Shown here: piece after piece, positions 51,083 through 60,129 of the stretch
Layout of the letters: every line of letters begins with the position of its first letter
How positions within the stretch are numbered: the stretch's first letter is position 1
Origin: an uncultured Prevotellaceae bacterium
GTDB lineage: Bacteria > Bacteroidota > Bacteroidia > Bacteroidales > Bacteroidaceae
Assembly (NCBI GenBank): GCA_947168045.1
Contig: CAMVKN010000013.1
Span: 1 to 64,000, forward strand
Direction: 5' to 3'
DNA: 64,000 nt
Notes under the pieces: model-generated
The model's database searches: none
Seen by the model: only the letters and a program-made list of their open reading frames with translations
Told to the model about the DNA's origin: nothing
Position numbers and translations under genes: made by a program

Positions 51083-53973
51083 TGCATTACAATGAAGGCT
51101 CATACATAGAAATTAAAGGCGCTCGGGTCAACAACCTGAAGAACGTGGATGTGCGACTGCCCCACGGCAAGTTCATCGTCATCACGGGCGTGAGCGGTTC
51201 GGGCAAGTCGTCGCTGGCCTTCGACACGCTTTATGCTGAGGGACAGCGTCGCTACGTGGAGAGCCTGAGTAGTTATGCCCGCCAGTTCCTGGGACGCATG
51301 AACAAGCCCGAGTGCGACTTCATACGTGGCATACCGCCAGCTATCGCCATTGAGCAGAAGGTGATAGCACGTAACCCGCGCAGTACGGTGGGCACATCGA
51401 CGGAAATCTACGACTATCTGCGTCTGCTCTTCGCCCGTATTGGCCGGACCATCTCGCCCATCAGCGGCGAAGAGGTGAAGAAACACAGCACCGAGGACGT
51501 GGTAAGGAAGATGCTTGAGTTTTCGAAAGGAACGAAATTCATCCTCATGGCTCCGCTCATCGTTCCTGAAGGACGCACGGTGGAACAGCAGCTGAAAGCC
51601 TGCCTGCTCCAGGGCTACAGCCGCATCTTCGCAGAAGGTGAGATAGTGAGGATAGACGACTGGCTGGAGGCGAAGTCACAGCCCAACGACGCCCCACTCT
51701 TCATCGTCATCGACCGCCTTTCAGCCGCTGACGACAAGGAGACCATCGACCGTCTGGTAGACTCGGCTGAGACTGCCTTCTACGAAGGGCAGGGCCAACT
51801 GCGCCTGATGGTGATGCCGTCGGGACTCAGCTATGACTTCAGCACGCGCTTCGAGGCTGACGGTATGACCTTCGAGGAACCCACCGACCAGACCTTCTCG
51901 TTCAACTCGCCCGTGGGGGCATGTCCTGAGTGCCAGGGCTTTGGACAGGTCATCGGCATTGATGAGCACCTGGTCATACCCAATACATCGCTGTCGGTGT
52001 ACGATGGCTGTGTGGTGCCCTGGCATGGAGAGAAGATGAGCGAATGGAAGAACTGGTTCATACAGCATGCCGCCGTCGACGACTTCCCAATCTTCGAGCC
52101 TTACTACAACCTGACGCAGCAGCAGAAAGACTGGCTGTGGCACGGTCTGCCGTCAGACCGCAGAAAGAAGGAGAAACCCTGCATAGACAGCTTCTTCCAG
52201 ATGGTGAAGGACAACCAGTACAAGATTCAATATCGTGTGATGATGAGCCGCTACAGGGGTAAGACCACTTGCCCTAAGTGTCACGGCACGCGGCTGAAGC
52301 CCCAGGCTGACTATGTGAAGATTGGCGGACGTAGCATTACCGACCTGGTGCAGATGCCAGTGGTGAGACTGAAGGAATGGTTTGCCCAGCTACAGTTGTC
52401 GGAGCATGACGCCACGGTGGGCAAACGGTTGCTGACAGAGATTAACAACCGACTGCAATTCCTTCTGGATGTGGGACTTGGGTATCTGACGCTCAACCGT
52501 CTGTCGAATAGTCTCTCAGGCGGCGAGAGCCAGCGCATCAACCTCTGCACATCGTTAGGTAGCAGTCTGGTGGGCTCGCTCTACATCCTCGATGAACCGA
52601 GCATTGGTCTTCATTCGCGCGACACCGCTCGTCTCATCCATGTGCTGAAGGAACTGCAGGCGCTGGGTAACACCGTGGTGGTGGTGGAGCATGACGAGGA
52701 AATCATGCGTGCTGCCGACTACCTTATCGATGTAGGGCCTGATGCCGGCCGGTTGGGCGGGGAAATCGTTTATCAAGGACCAGTTCCAAACCTTCAAGAC
52801 CTTAAGAATGTCACAGTTTCCCCTTCTTGCGTCCCTTTGGTAGCAAGCGAACAAAGCATGAGCGCTGCCACTGATGGGGCTGCTTTGTCCTCACGCTCCT
52901 ACACCATCCGGTACCTCATGGGACAGGATAAACTCGATATACCAGGGAAGGGTGCTGGGGCTCGTCGCCCTTGGAACCGCTTCATTGAGGTGAAGGGTGC
53001 TCGCATGAACAACTTACGCGGCATTGATGTCAGGATTCCGCTGAATGTTATGACTGTCGTCACTGGGGTCAGCGGCTCAGGCAAATCGTCGCTCATCAAA
53101 GGCATCCTCTATCCTGCACTGAAACGACACCTGGGTGAGGTGTTCGACCCGCCCGGCGAATACAACGGCCTGGCTGGCGACGTGGACGCCATACAGCGGG
53201 TGGAGTTTGTTGACCAGAACCCTATCGGCAAGTCGACACGCTCAAACCCCGCCACTTATGTCAAGGCTTACGATGCCATCCGTGACCTCTTTGCTGAGCA
53301 GCCCCTGGCACAGCAGATGGGGTTCACCAGCCAGTTCTTCTCGTTCAATACCGACGGTGGCCGATGCGATGAGTGCAAGGGCGCCGGAACCATCACTGTA
53401 GAGATGCAGTTCATGGCCGACCTGGTGCTGGAGTGTGAAGCCTGTCATGGGCATCGCTTCAAGCGTGACATACTGGACGTGCGCTACAAGGGGAAGAACA
53501 TCGACGATGTGCTGAACATGACCATCAACGAGGCCATTGAGTTCTTTAGTGGTGAGCAGCCTCAAATCGTCAAGCGCCTGAAGACCCTCGCTGACGTTGG
53601 CCTGGGCTATATCAAGCTTGGACAGAACTCGTCGACCCTCTCAGGCGGCGAGAACCAGCGCGTGAAACTGGCCTACTTCATAGGACAGGAACGGCAAGAC
53701 CCTACGCTGTTCATTTTTGATGAGCCTACCACAGGCCTGCATTTCCACGACATTCGCCGCTTGTTGAGCTCGATGAATGCCCTCATCGCGCGCGGCCATA
53801 CCATATTGATTATAGAGCACAACCTTGACGTCATCTGCCAGGCCGACCACGTCATTGACCTGGGGCCCGACGGCGGTGACAAGGGTGGCGCGCTGGTCTG
53901 CGCCGGTACGCCCGAAGAGGTTGCTGACTGCAAGGAAAGCATTACCGGACAATACCTAAAAACCAAACTATGA
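51082..53973 (+). CDS. uvrA: UvrA-family excinuclease ABC subunit A (paralogue type)
   Basis: This 963-residue tandem ABC ATPase has two Walker A motifs (GVSGSGKSSL twice) and two ABC signatures (LSGGESQRI and LSGGENQRV). It also has the UvrA stretch RRYVESLSSYARQFLGRM. UvrA recognises DNA damage for nucleotide excision repair. The C-terminal zinc module is intact (CDECKGAG...CEACHGH). The N-terminal part is atypical: the usual CPICG after the first ATPase segment reads SPISG, and the first zinc module keeps only one Cys pair before the CPKCHGTR segment. This suggests the UvrA paralogue found in many Bacteroidota rather than the main repair copy. The next gene overlaps by four bases. Confidence 0.88.
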   Translation: MHYNEGSYIEIKGARVNNLKNVDVRLPHGKFIVITGVSGSGKSSLAFDTLYAEGQRRYVESLSSYARQFLGRMNKPECDFIRGIPPAIAIEQKVIARNPRSTVGTSTEIYDYLRLLFARIGRTISPISGEEVKKHSTEDVVRKMLEFSKGTKFILMAPLIVPEGRTVEQQLKACLLQGYSRIFAEGEIVRIDDWLEAKSQPNDAPLFIVIDRLSAADDKETIDRLVDSAETAFYEGQGQLRLMVMPSGLSYDFSTRFEADGMTFEEPTDQTFSFNSPVGACPECQGFGQVIGIDEHLVIPNTSLSVYDGCVVPWHGEKMSEWKNWFIQHAAVDDFPIFEPYYNLTQQQKDWLWHGLPSDRRKKEKPCIDSFFQMVKDNQYKIQYRVMMSRYRGKTTCPKCHGTRLKPQADYVKIGGRSITDLVQMPVVRLKEWFAQLQLSEHDATVGKRLLTEINNRLQFLLDVGLGYLTLNRLSNSLSGGESQRINLCTSLGSSLVGSLYILDEPSIGLHSRDTARLIHVLKELQALGNTVVVVEHDEEIMRAADYLIDVGPDAGRLGGEIVYQGPVPNLQDLKNVTVSPSCVPLVASEQSMSAATDGAALSSRSYTIRYLMGQDKLDIPGKGAGARRPWNRFIEVKGARMNNLRGIDVRIPLNVMTVVTGVSGSGKSSLIKGILYPALKRHLGEVFDPPGEYNGLAGDVDAIQRVEFVDQNPIGKSTRSNPATYVKAYDAIRDLFAEQPLAQQMGFTSQFFSFNTDGGRCDECKGAGTITVEMQFMADLVLECEACHGHRFKRDILDVRYKGKNIDDVLNMTINEAIEFFSGEQPQIVKRLKTLADVGLGYIKLGQNSSTLSGGENQRVKLAYFIGQERQDPTLFIFDEPTTGLHFHDIRRLLSSMNALIARGHTILIIEHNLDVICQADHVIDLGPDGGDKGGALVCAGTPEEVADCKESITGQYLKTKL

Positions 53974-54443
53974 AAGAGTTACCAATTCATCCGTCCATCT
54001 ATGAATGTCAGATGGAGGAGCTGACGGCCCAAGAGCAGGAGCTGGTGCATCAGGCCATTGCCTCTACTGAGAACTCGTATGCACCTTATTCCCATTTCCA
54101 TGTGGGTGCTGCGCTGCTGCTTGACGATGGTACGACGGTGCCAGGCTGTAACCAGGAGAATGCAGCTTTTCCCGCTGGCTTGTGTGCCGAGCGGTCGGCC
54201 ATCTTTGCCGCTGGTGCCGCCAAGCCCCAGGCCGTGCCTGTCATGCTGGCCATAGCCGCCCGCGACACCACGGGCCAACTGACAAACGACCCAGTGTCGC
54301 CCTGTGGTACCTGCCGCCAGGTCATCATCGAGACTGAGACGCGGCACCACCATCCGATGCGCCTGCTGCTCTATGGCAAACGCTGTGTCTATGTCATGGA
54401 TGGCATCCAGCAGCTCATGCCCCTGTCGTTCACTGAGTTCTGA
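53970..54443 (+). CDS. cdd: Cytidine deaminase
   Basis: This 157-residue enzyme deaminates cytidine or deoxycytidine in pyrimidine salvage. The active site motifs are HVGAALLLDDG, NQENAAFPAGLCAERSAIFAAGA (CAE with the zinc Cys and catalytic Glu) and SPCGTCRQV (two further zinc Cys). Length is normal. Its ATG overlaps the stop of the UvrA gene (ATGA), so translation is coupled. Confidence 0.96.
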   Translation: MKELPIHPSIYECQMEELTAQEQELVHQAIASTENSYAPYSHFHVGAALLLDDGTTVPGCNQENAAFPAGLCAERSAIFAAGAAKPQAVPVMLAIAARDTTGQLTNDPVSPCGTCRQVIIETETRHHHPMRLLLYGKRCVYVMDGIQQLMPLSFTEF

Positions 54444-54448
54444 CGGGC

Positions 54449-55882
54449 ATGGCACTGCTGCTCATCTACTTCGTCGCACTCTTTGTCCTAAGCCGGTGGA
54501 CGTCGCGCCGTGCCAACAACGACACGTTCTTTCGCGGAGAGCGTCGCTCTCCGTGGTACATGGTGGCCTTCGGCATGGTGGGGGCCTCCATTTCAGGCGT
54601 TACCTTCGTGTCGGTGCCGGGCATGGTGCTGACACAGGACATGGCCTACCTGCAGCTCTGTCTGGGCTTCATCATTGGCTATGTGGTAGTGGCCTTCGTG
54701 CTGCTGCCAGTGTACTACAAGCTGAATCTTACCTCTATCTACACTTACCTGGGCGATAGGCTTGGGCAGCGGTCCTATCTCTCAGGTGCTGGTTTCTTCC
54801 TGCTGTCGAAGATGATTGGCACGGCCGTGAAGTTCTATGTGGCCTGCCTCATCGTTCAGCAGTTTGTCATGGACAGTCTCGGTGTGCCCTTCGTCGTTAC
54901 CGTCAGCGCCATGGTACTGCTCATCTGGCTCTATTCGCATCGTGGCGGCGTGCGCACCCTGGTGTTCACTGACTCGTTACAGACGCTCTGTCTATTCTCC
55001 GCCCTGCTGCTCATCATCTGGATGGTCATTCAACGCATGGACCTCTCAATAGCCGATGCCATCAGTGCCGTGGCTGCCGATGAGCGAAGCCGCATCTTTT
55101 TCACCGACGACTGGATGAGTCCGCTCAACTTCTGGAAACAACTGCTCAGCGGCGCCTTCATCGTCGTGGTGATGACCGGTCTGGACCAGGACATGATGCA
55201 GAAGAACCTGACGTGTCGCACTTTGAGCGAGGCTCAACGTAACATGTGCTGCTATGGCGTGGCCTTCGTTCCTGCCAATCTGCTTTTTCTGACCCTCGGC
55301 ATACTGCTGGCCCAACTGTTCAGCAGCCAGGGCATGTCTCTCCCTGCACAAGGCGACATGCTGCTGCCGATGTTCGTGCAGACGTCTGGCTCGACAGCAG
55401 TGCTGGCCCTGTTCACCCTCGGTGTGGTGGCAGCGTCGTTCTCGTCGGCCGACTCGGCACTTACCGCACTCACCACCAGCTATTGCATCGACATTCGCCA
55501 GCGTACTGCTGACGAGCGCCTACGCCGTCGCGTACATGCCACCATGTGCCTGCTGCTGGTGGCCTGCATTCTCGTCATACGTGCCGTCGGCTCCTCGTCG
55601 CTCATCGATGCCATCTATACCATTGTGTCCTACACCTATGGTCCCCTGCTCGGACTGTTCGCCTTCGGTCTGTTCACCCGTCGGCGTGTGCATGATAGGC
55701 TGGTGCCATATATATGTATTTCGTCACCTTTGCTGTGCTGGCTACTTTCCGTGATTTGTGCCAGCACTTCAGGCTATCGTTTCGGCTACGAGCTGCTGCT
55801 GCTCAATGGCCTGCTCACCTTCCTCGGACTATGGGCTTTGTCAGCCAAGCAGCCCTCTGAGTGGAAAAAAGACTCTATTTAG
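54449..55882 (+). CDS. Sodium:solute symporter (SSS family)
   Basis: This 477-residue inner-membrane protein has about thirteen membrane segments. It has the SSS core features: FFRGERRSPWYMVAFGMVGASISGVTFVSVPGM at the start, GYVVVAFVLLPVYYKLNLTSIYTYL, TGLDQDMMQKNL, and ASFSSADSALTALTTSY, which carries Na-site residues. The solute cannot be inferred; relatives carry sugars, amino acids or sialic acids. It starts six bases after cdd and ends just before the promoter of the ATPase gene. Confidence 0.92.
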   Translation: MALLLIYFVALFVLSRWTSRRANNDTFFRGERRSPWYMVAFGMVGASISGVTFVSVPGMVLTQDMAYLQLCLGFIIGYVVVAFVLLPVYYKLNLTSIYTYLGDRLGQRSYLSGAGFFLLSKMIGTAVKFYVACLIVQQFVMDSLGVPFVVTVSAMVLLIWLYSHRGGVRTLVFTDSLQTLCLFSALLLIIWMVIQRMDLSIADAISAVAADERSRIFFTDDWMSPLNFWKQLLSGAFIVVVMTGLDQDMMQKNLTCRTLSEAQRNMCCYGVAFVPANLLFLTLGILLAQLFSSQGMSLPAQGDMLLPMFVQTSGSTAVLALFTLGVVAASFSSADSALTALTTSYCIDIRQRTADERLRRRVHATMCLLLVACILVIRAVGSSSLIDAIYTIVSYTYGPLLGLFAFGLFTRRRVHDRLVPYICISSPLLCWLLSVICASTSGYRFGYELLLLNGLLTFLGLWALSAKQPSEWKKDSI

Positions 55883-55902
55883 TAAGATTTTGCAAACTCT
55901 GC

Positions 55903-55933
55903 TTTGCAAATTAGGAAATATTTCGTACTTTTG
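55903..55933 (+). promoter_or_regulatory. Predicted promoter of the ATPase gene
   Basis: TTTG (55903-55906), 19 bases, then TACTTTTG (55926-55933), only eight bases before ATG 55941. Exact pattern, with a leader near zero. Confidence 0.72.
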
Positions 55934-55940
55934 CATCTTG

Positions 55941-57173
55941 ATGGAACAAACTATGGTTTACGACACGCAAAAGAGACAAGAGAATGTTATGGAGCCGTTC
56001 TACCGGACGCACATGTACCTTCTGGAGCATGTCAAAGCACCCGTGCGGCGTACCTTGATGGACGAGATAGACTGGAACGACCGTATGATAGGAATCAAGG
56101 GCACCCGTGGCATCGGCAAGACCACCTTCTTGCTGCAGTATGCCAAAGAGCACTTTGGAGTGGATGACAGGCAGAGTCTGTATATCAACATGAATAACTT
56201 CTACTTTCAAGGACGTGGCATTGCTGACTTTGCAGGCGAATTCTATTACAAGGGTGGGCGCGTTCTGCTCATCGACCAGGTGTTCAAGCAGGAAAACTGG
56301 TCGCATGAGCTGCGCAAGTGCTACGACCTCTATCCTGGGTTGAAAATAGTGTTTACCGGCAGCAGTGTGATGCGGCTGAAGGACGAGAATTCAGAGCTGA
56401 ACGGCATTGTGAAGTCGTACAACCTTAGAGGCTTCTCTTTTCGCGAGTTCATCAACTTGCTGACTGGAAATGACTTCAGACCATATAGTCTGGAGGAAAT
56501 ACTGAGCGACCATGAGCATATCGTGAAGCAGATTCTGCCAAAGGTGTCGCCACGCCGCTATTTTCAGGACTACATCCACCATGGTTTCTACCCCTTCTTC
56601 CAGGAACACCGCAACTACAGCGAGAACCTGTTGAAGACGATGAACATGATGACCGAGGTGGACATCCTGCTTATCAAGCAGATTGAGTTGAAGTACCTGA
56701 CGAAGATAAAGAAGTTGTTCTACCAGCTGGCAGAAGGTGGGCCTAAGGCGCCTAATGTGAGTAATCTGGCCAAGGACATTGAGACATCGCGTGCCACGGT
56801 GATGAACTATATCAAGTATCTCACCGATGCCCGCCTGCTGAACATGATTTACCCTTATGGAGAGGAGTTTCCCAAGAAGCCCTCGAAGGTGATGCTACAC
56901 AACAGCAACCTGCTCTATGCCATCTATCCCATCCATGTGGAGAAGCAGACGGCCATGGAGACCTTCTTCGTCAACTCACTATGGAAGGATCACAAAGTGA
57001 ACCAGTCGGGTGGCGAGACGACCTATCTGGTGGACGGCAGTCTGAAGTTCCGCGTCTGTGATGCCACCAACAACAAGGTAAGGTATACACCCGACGTGTA
57101 CTATGTGCGCTATAACACCGAGATAGGCAAGGAAAACCAGATTCCCCTGTGGCTGTTGGGATTCCTCTATTAA
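55941..57173 (+). CDS. AAA ATPase of the DUF4143 type with altered Walker B
   Basis: From ATG 55941 the protein is 410 residues. Walker A is GTRGIGKT (54-61). Walker B reads VLLIDQVFK, with Gln113 where the family has the catalytic Glu (typically LIDE or FDEVH). Sensor-like FTGSSVMRL follows, then a winged-helix-like region (VSNLAKDIETSRATVMNYIKYL) and the C-terminal DUF4143 end IPLWLLGFLY. These proteins are common in Bacteroidota; their role is poorly known. The Glu to Gln change usually slows or stops ATP hydrolysis while allowing binding. It has its own promoter. Confidence 0.9.
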   Translation: MEQTMVYDTQKRQENVMEPFYRTHMYLLEHVKAPVRRTLMDEIDWNDRMIGIKGTRGIGKTTFLLQYAKEHFGVDDRQSLYINMNNFYFQGRGIADFAGEFYYKGGRVLLIDQVFKQENWSHELRKCYDLYPGLKIVFTGSSVMRLKDENSELNGIVKSYNLRGFSFREFINLLTGNDFRPYSLEEILSDHEHIVKQILPKVSPRRYFQDYIHHGFYPFFQEHRNYSENLLKTMNMMTEVDILLIKQIELKYLTKIKKLFYQLAEGGPKAPNVSNLAKDIETSRATVMNYIKYLTDARLLNMIYPYGEEFPKKPSKVMLHNSNLLYAIYPIHVEKQTAMETFFVNSLWKDHKVNQSGGETTYLVDGSLKFRVCDATNNKVRYTPDVYYVRYNTEIGKENQIPLWLLGFLY

Positions 57174-57204
57174 AAGAGGGCGAAACCTTCTTAATATATC
57201 ATTA

Positions 57205-57228
57205 TCTCAATTTCTCATTTTCTCAATT
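57205..57228 (+). repeat. 8-bp tandem repeat (TCTCAATT/TCTCATTT), three units
   Basis: TCTCAATT, TCTCATTT, TCTCAATT run directly before the oxidoreductase ATG (57233). It resembles the heptad spacer repeats but has a period of 8. Confidence 0.75.
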
Positions 57229-57232
57229 TTAC

Positions 57233-58216
57233 ATGAAACATCTTAAATGGGGCTTCATAGGTTGTGGTGAGGTGTGCGAGCTGAAAAGCGGCCCCGCCTT
57301 CAGCGAGGTGGAGGGTAGCAGCGTGGTGGCAGTGATGAGCCGCACGAAGGAGAAGGCCCGCTCGTATGCTGAGCGCCATGGTGTGCCACGGTGGTATACT
57401 GATGCGCAGCAACTCATTGACGACCCAGAGGTGAACGCCATCTATGTGGCTACGCCCCCGTCGAGCCACGCCACCTTTGCCATCATGGCCATGAAGGCAG
57501 GCAAGCCCGTCTATGTGGAAAAACCGCTGGCCTCAACCTACGACGACTGTGCCCGCATCAACTATGTCAGCGAGCAGACGGGCATGCCCTGCTTTGTGGC
57601 CTATTATCGTCGCTATCTGCCTTACTTCCAGCGTGTGAAGGACATCGTGGAGAAGGGCGTCATTGGTGAGGCTGTCAGCGTACAGGTGCGCTTCGCCGTT
57701 CCTCCGCGCGACCTGGACTATGCCCATCCTGAGAATTTGCCGTGGCGCCTGCAGCCGGACATCAGTGGTGGCGGCTATTTCTATGACCTCGCCCCCCATC
57801 AGCTCGACCTGCTGCAGCACATCTTCGGCGTCATACTCGAAGCACGGGGAATGACAGCTAACCGAGCTCATCTCTATTCCGCCGAGGACTCGGTGAGTGC
57901 CATCTTCCGCTTTGAAAACGGCATGACGGGGAGCGGATCGTGGAGCTTCGTGGCCCATGAGTCCGCACGCACCGACCGTATCCTCATCATCGGCACACAG
58001 GGCTCCATGGCCTTCTCGGTGTTCAACTATGCTGCCATAGAACTGCATACCACCAGGGGCACCGAACTCATTGAGGTTCCCAATCCGTCCTATGTGCAGT
58101 TTCCGCTCATCAAAAGCGTCATCGAGCATCTGCAGGGCATCGGTGTCTGTTCGTGCACCAGTGTGTCGGCCACACCAACGAACTGGGTGCTCGACAGAAT
58201 CCTCGGAAAGATTTAG
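57233..58216 (+). CDS. Gfo/Idh/MocA-family oxidoreductase
   Basis: This 327-residue NAD(P)-dependent enzyme starts with a Rossmann motif (WGFIGCGEVCELKSGPAF). Next come YVATPPSSHATFAIMAMKAGKPVYVEKPLAST with the conserved EKP, and a C-terminal alpha/beta domain with GGGYFYDLAPHQLDLL supplying the catalytic His region. Substrates in this family are sugars or inositols; which one cannot be told. An upstream extension to 57149 would overlap the ATPase gene and the spacer repeat, so ATG 57233 is chosen. Confidence 0.92.
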   Translation: MKHLKWGFIGCGEVCELKSGPAFSEVEGSSVVAVMSRTKEKARSYAERHGVPRWYTDAQQLIDDPEVNAIYVATPPSSHATFAIMAMKAGKPVYVEKPLASTYDDCARINYVSEQTGMPCFVAYYRRYLPYFQRVKDIVEKGVIGEAVSVQVRFAVPPRDLDYAHPENLPWRLQPDISGGGYFYDLAPHQLDLLQHIFGVILEARGMTANRAHLYSAEDSVSAIFRFENGMTGSGSWSFVAHESARTDRILIIGTQGSMAFSVFNYAAIELHTTRGTELIEVPNPSYVQFPLIKSVIEHLQGIGVCSCTSVSATPTNWVLDRILGKI

Positions 58217-58366
58217 ACCATGTCAAACCCTCTAGACACAGCCCTTCCCCAGTCCCACCATGCAGGAGAGGAACTCGGAGGTGTAACTGAGGAGACTGAA
58301 CCTTCTCCGTAGGTTGCAGCTCTGCTGTCGCAAATCTGGAAATACGATTAAAAAAAGAACAAAACG

Positions 58367-59044
58367 ATGAAGTTTTTTCAATATAAGGACATTTATTCGG
58401 CAGCGCAGTTAATGACGCTGATACAAGATGTTGGTTTCTTGCCACTGCTCGACAGCGGCATCGGCGGTTTCTCTGCTGAGGCGGTGGTGACTGACGACTG
58501 CCGATATGTGGAACTGCCTGACGGTGGCTGGGATTGGCCCATGTGGAAGTGGAAGGGCGAGATAGTCAGCGAGGGCAACTGCGTTTACGGCAAGTTCTTC
58601 AATGGCAAGGCTGGCTACATCAGCCTGGAATGGTGGCCCGACTTCTACAACTATCGCCGCAGCAAGCATCCAGTGCCAGAAGAGGGTACCTTAGAGGATG
58701 CGATTCTTGCCACCCTATGTGCACATGGCAGCCTGATAACACGGGAACTGCGCGCCAAATGCGGCTTCACCGGGCCGAAAATACGCAGTAAGTTTGATAG
58801 CTATGTCACCCGCTTGCAGATGGGGTGTCATATTGTGACCGAGAACTTTGTGTATCCTACCGACAAACATGGGAAACCCTATGGCTGGGGGTGGTCGTTG
58901 CTCACCACTCCCGAGACACTGTATGGTATCGACCGTTGTCGCAGCAAACGCTCACCTGAAGAGTCGTTTAGCCGGATGGTAGCACATCTGAAAGAGGTGC
59001 TGCCTGAGGCTACTGACGAACAAATCACCAGAATCATCAGATAG
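58367..59044 (+). CDS. AlkZ-related protein (winged-helix, YcaQ-like)
   Basis: This 225-residue cytoplasmic protein has a pattern seen in Bacteroidota proteins labelled AlkZ-related: GFLPLLDSGIGGFSAEA, WKWKGEIVSEGNCVYGKFFNGKAGYISLEWWPDFYNYRR. A winged-helix-like C-terminal part follows (LITRELRAKCGFTGPKIRSKFDSYVTRLQMG). AlkZ proteins unhook interstrand crosslinks in DNA; whether this shortened relative has glycosylase activity is unknown. The 150-base gap upstream has no clear promoter and only degenerate GC-rich sequence. The next gene begins directly after its stop. Confidence 0.75.
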   Translation: MKFFQYKDIYSAAQLMTLIQDVGFLPLLDSGIGGFSAEAVVTDDCRYVELPDGGWDWPMWKWKGEIVSEGNCVYGKFFNGKAGYISLEWWPDFYNYRRSKHPVPEEGTLEDAILATLCAHGSLITRELRAKCGFTGPKIRSKFDSYVTRLQMGCHIVTENFVYPTDKHGKPYGWGWSLLTTPETLYGIDRCRSKRSPEESFSRMVAHLKEVLPEATDEQITRIIR

Positions 59045-60118
59045 ATGCCGGCATTGATTCTTTTCCTTATACTGCTGTTTCAGGCTCCTGCTTGCGCCCA
59101 GGAGAAGTCTGACAGCACGAGGCATCACTCGCTGGTTCGTGAGACGGTGCGCAACTTCGACCGTTTTGACACCAACTTCATTGAGCCACAGCACTATGTC
59201 TTCACCGTCATGCTGCAGGCCACCCACACGTATGACATCTTCACCCTGCGCAGCGCTGGGGACGATGCACAGTCCATTACCTTCTCGCCCGACATGAATC
59301 TGAAGCTGGGGCCTTTCGTGGGCTGGAAATGGTTCTTTGCTGGCTACACCTTTGAGCTGGGCAACATCAATCTGTCACGCATCAAACAGCAACTTGACCT
59401 CAGTATCTACAGCTCCCAGATAGGCATTGACCTGTTCTATCGGCGGACAGGCAACGACTATAAGCTACGCGATGCCAGGCTGGGGGCTAATGTGGACACA
59501 CAGGTACTGGAACGCCAGTCATTCAGTGGCATCAAGGCTGGCATAACTGGCTTCAATGTCTATTACATCTTCAACCATCGGCGCTTTTCCTATCCCGCTG
59601 CCTTTGCCCAAAGTACGCAGCAGAAGGTGAGCTGTGGCTCGTGGATGGCCGGTATGGGCTATACGCGTAATTCTTTGGACGTGGACCATGCGCAGCTGCA
59701 GAGGCTCATTGATGAGCGCATGGGCATTAACACGGTGCCATTAGACTCGGGACTGATGATTAACAACGTCAGCTATAACGACTTCAATGTCTCTGGTGGC
59801 TATGCCTACAACTGGGTGTTCAAGAAGAACTGGCTGTTTGCCGCCAGCCTGCAGGGGGCCTTGTGCTATAAGAAAAGCGTAGGCGATGCTGTTGGCATCA
59901 AAGAGGGCTTCGACTTCAAGAACGTCAACCTCGATGGCATTGGGCGCTTCGGTGTGGTGTATAACAATATGCGGTGGTATGCAGGAGCCAGCATCATCGT
60001 CCACACCAACAACTATCACAAGCCCCGATTCCGCACCAACAACACTTTTGGCTCAATGAACATGTACGTAGGTTATAACTTCGGACTGAAAAAGAAATAT
60101 AGGAAACAGAAAAATTAA
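59045..60118 (+). CDS. DUF4421-type exported protein
   Basis: This 357-residue protein has a signal peptide (MPALILFLILLFQAPACA). The mature part is rich in aromatic residues and alternating strands (FDRFDTNFIEPQHYVFTVMLQATHTY, FVGWKWFFAGYTFELGN, GGYAYNWVFKKNWLFAASLQGAL). It ends with YVGYNFGLKKKYRKQKN. This fits the DUF4421 family of predicted outer-membrane-associated barrels in Bacteroidota. No function is known. It begins directly after the AlkZ-related stop and is followed after 11 bases by a DUF1460 gene. Confidence 0.82.
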   Translation: MPALILFLILLFQAPACAQEKSDSTRHHSLVRETVRNFDRFDTNFIEPQHYVFTVMLQATHTYDIFTLRSAGDDAQSITFSPDMNLKLGPFVGWKWFFAGYTFELGNINLSRIKQQLDLSIYSSQIGIDLFYRRTGNDYKLRDARLGANVDTQVLERQSFSGIKAGITGFNVYYIFNHRRFSYPAAFAQSTQQKVSCGSWMAGMGYTRNSLDVDHAQLQRLIDERMGINTVPLDSGLMINNVSYNDFNVSGGYAYNWVFKKNWLFAASLQGALCYKKSVGDAVGIKEGFDFKNVNLDGIGRFGVVYNNMRWYAGASIIVHTNNYHKPRFRTNNTFGSMNMYVGYNFGLKKKYRKQKN

Positions 60119-60129
60119 GCAATAGAACA

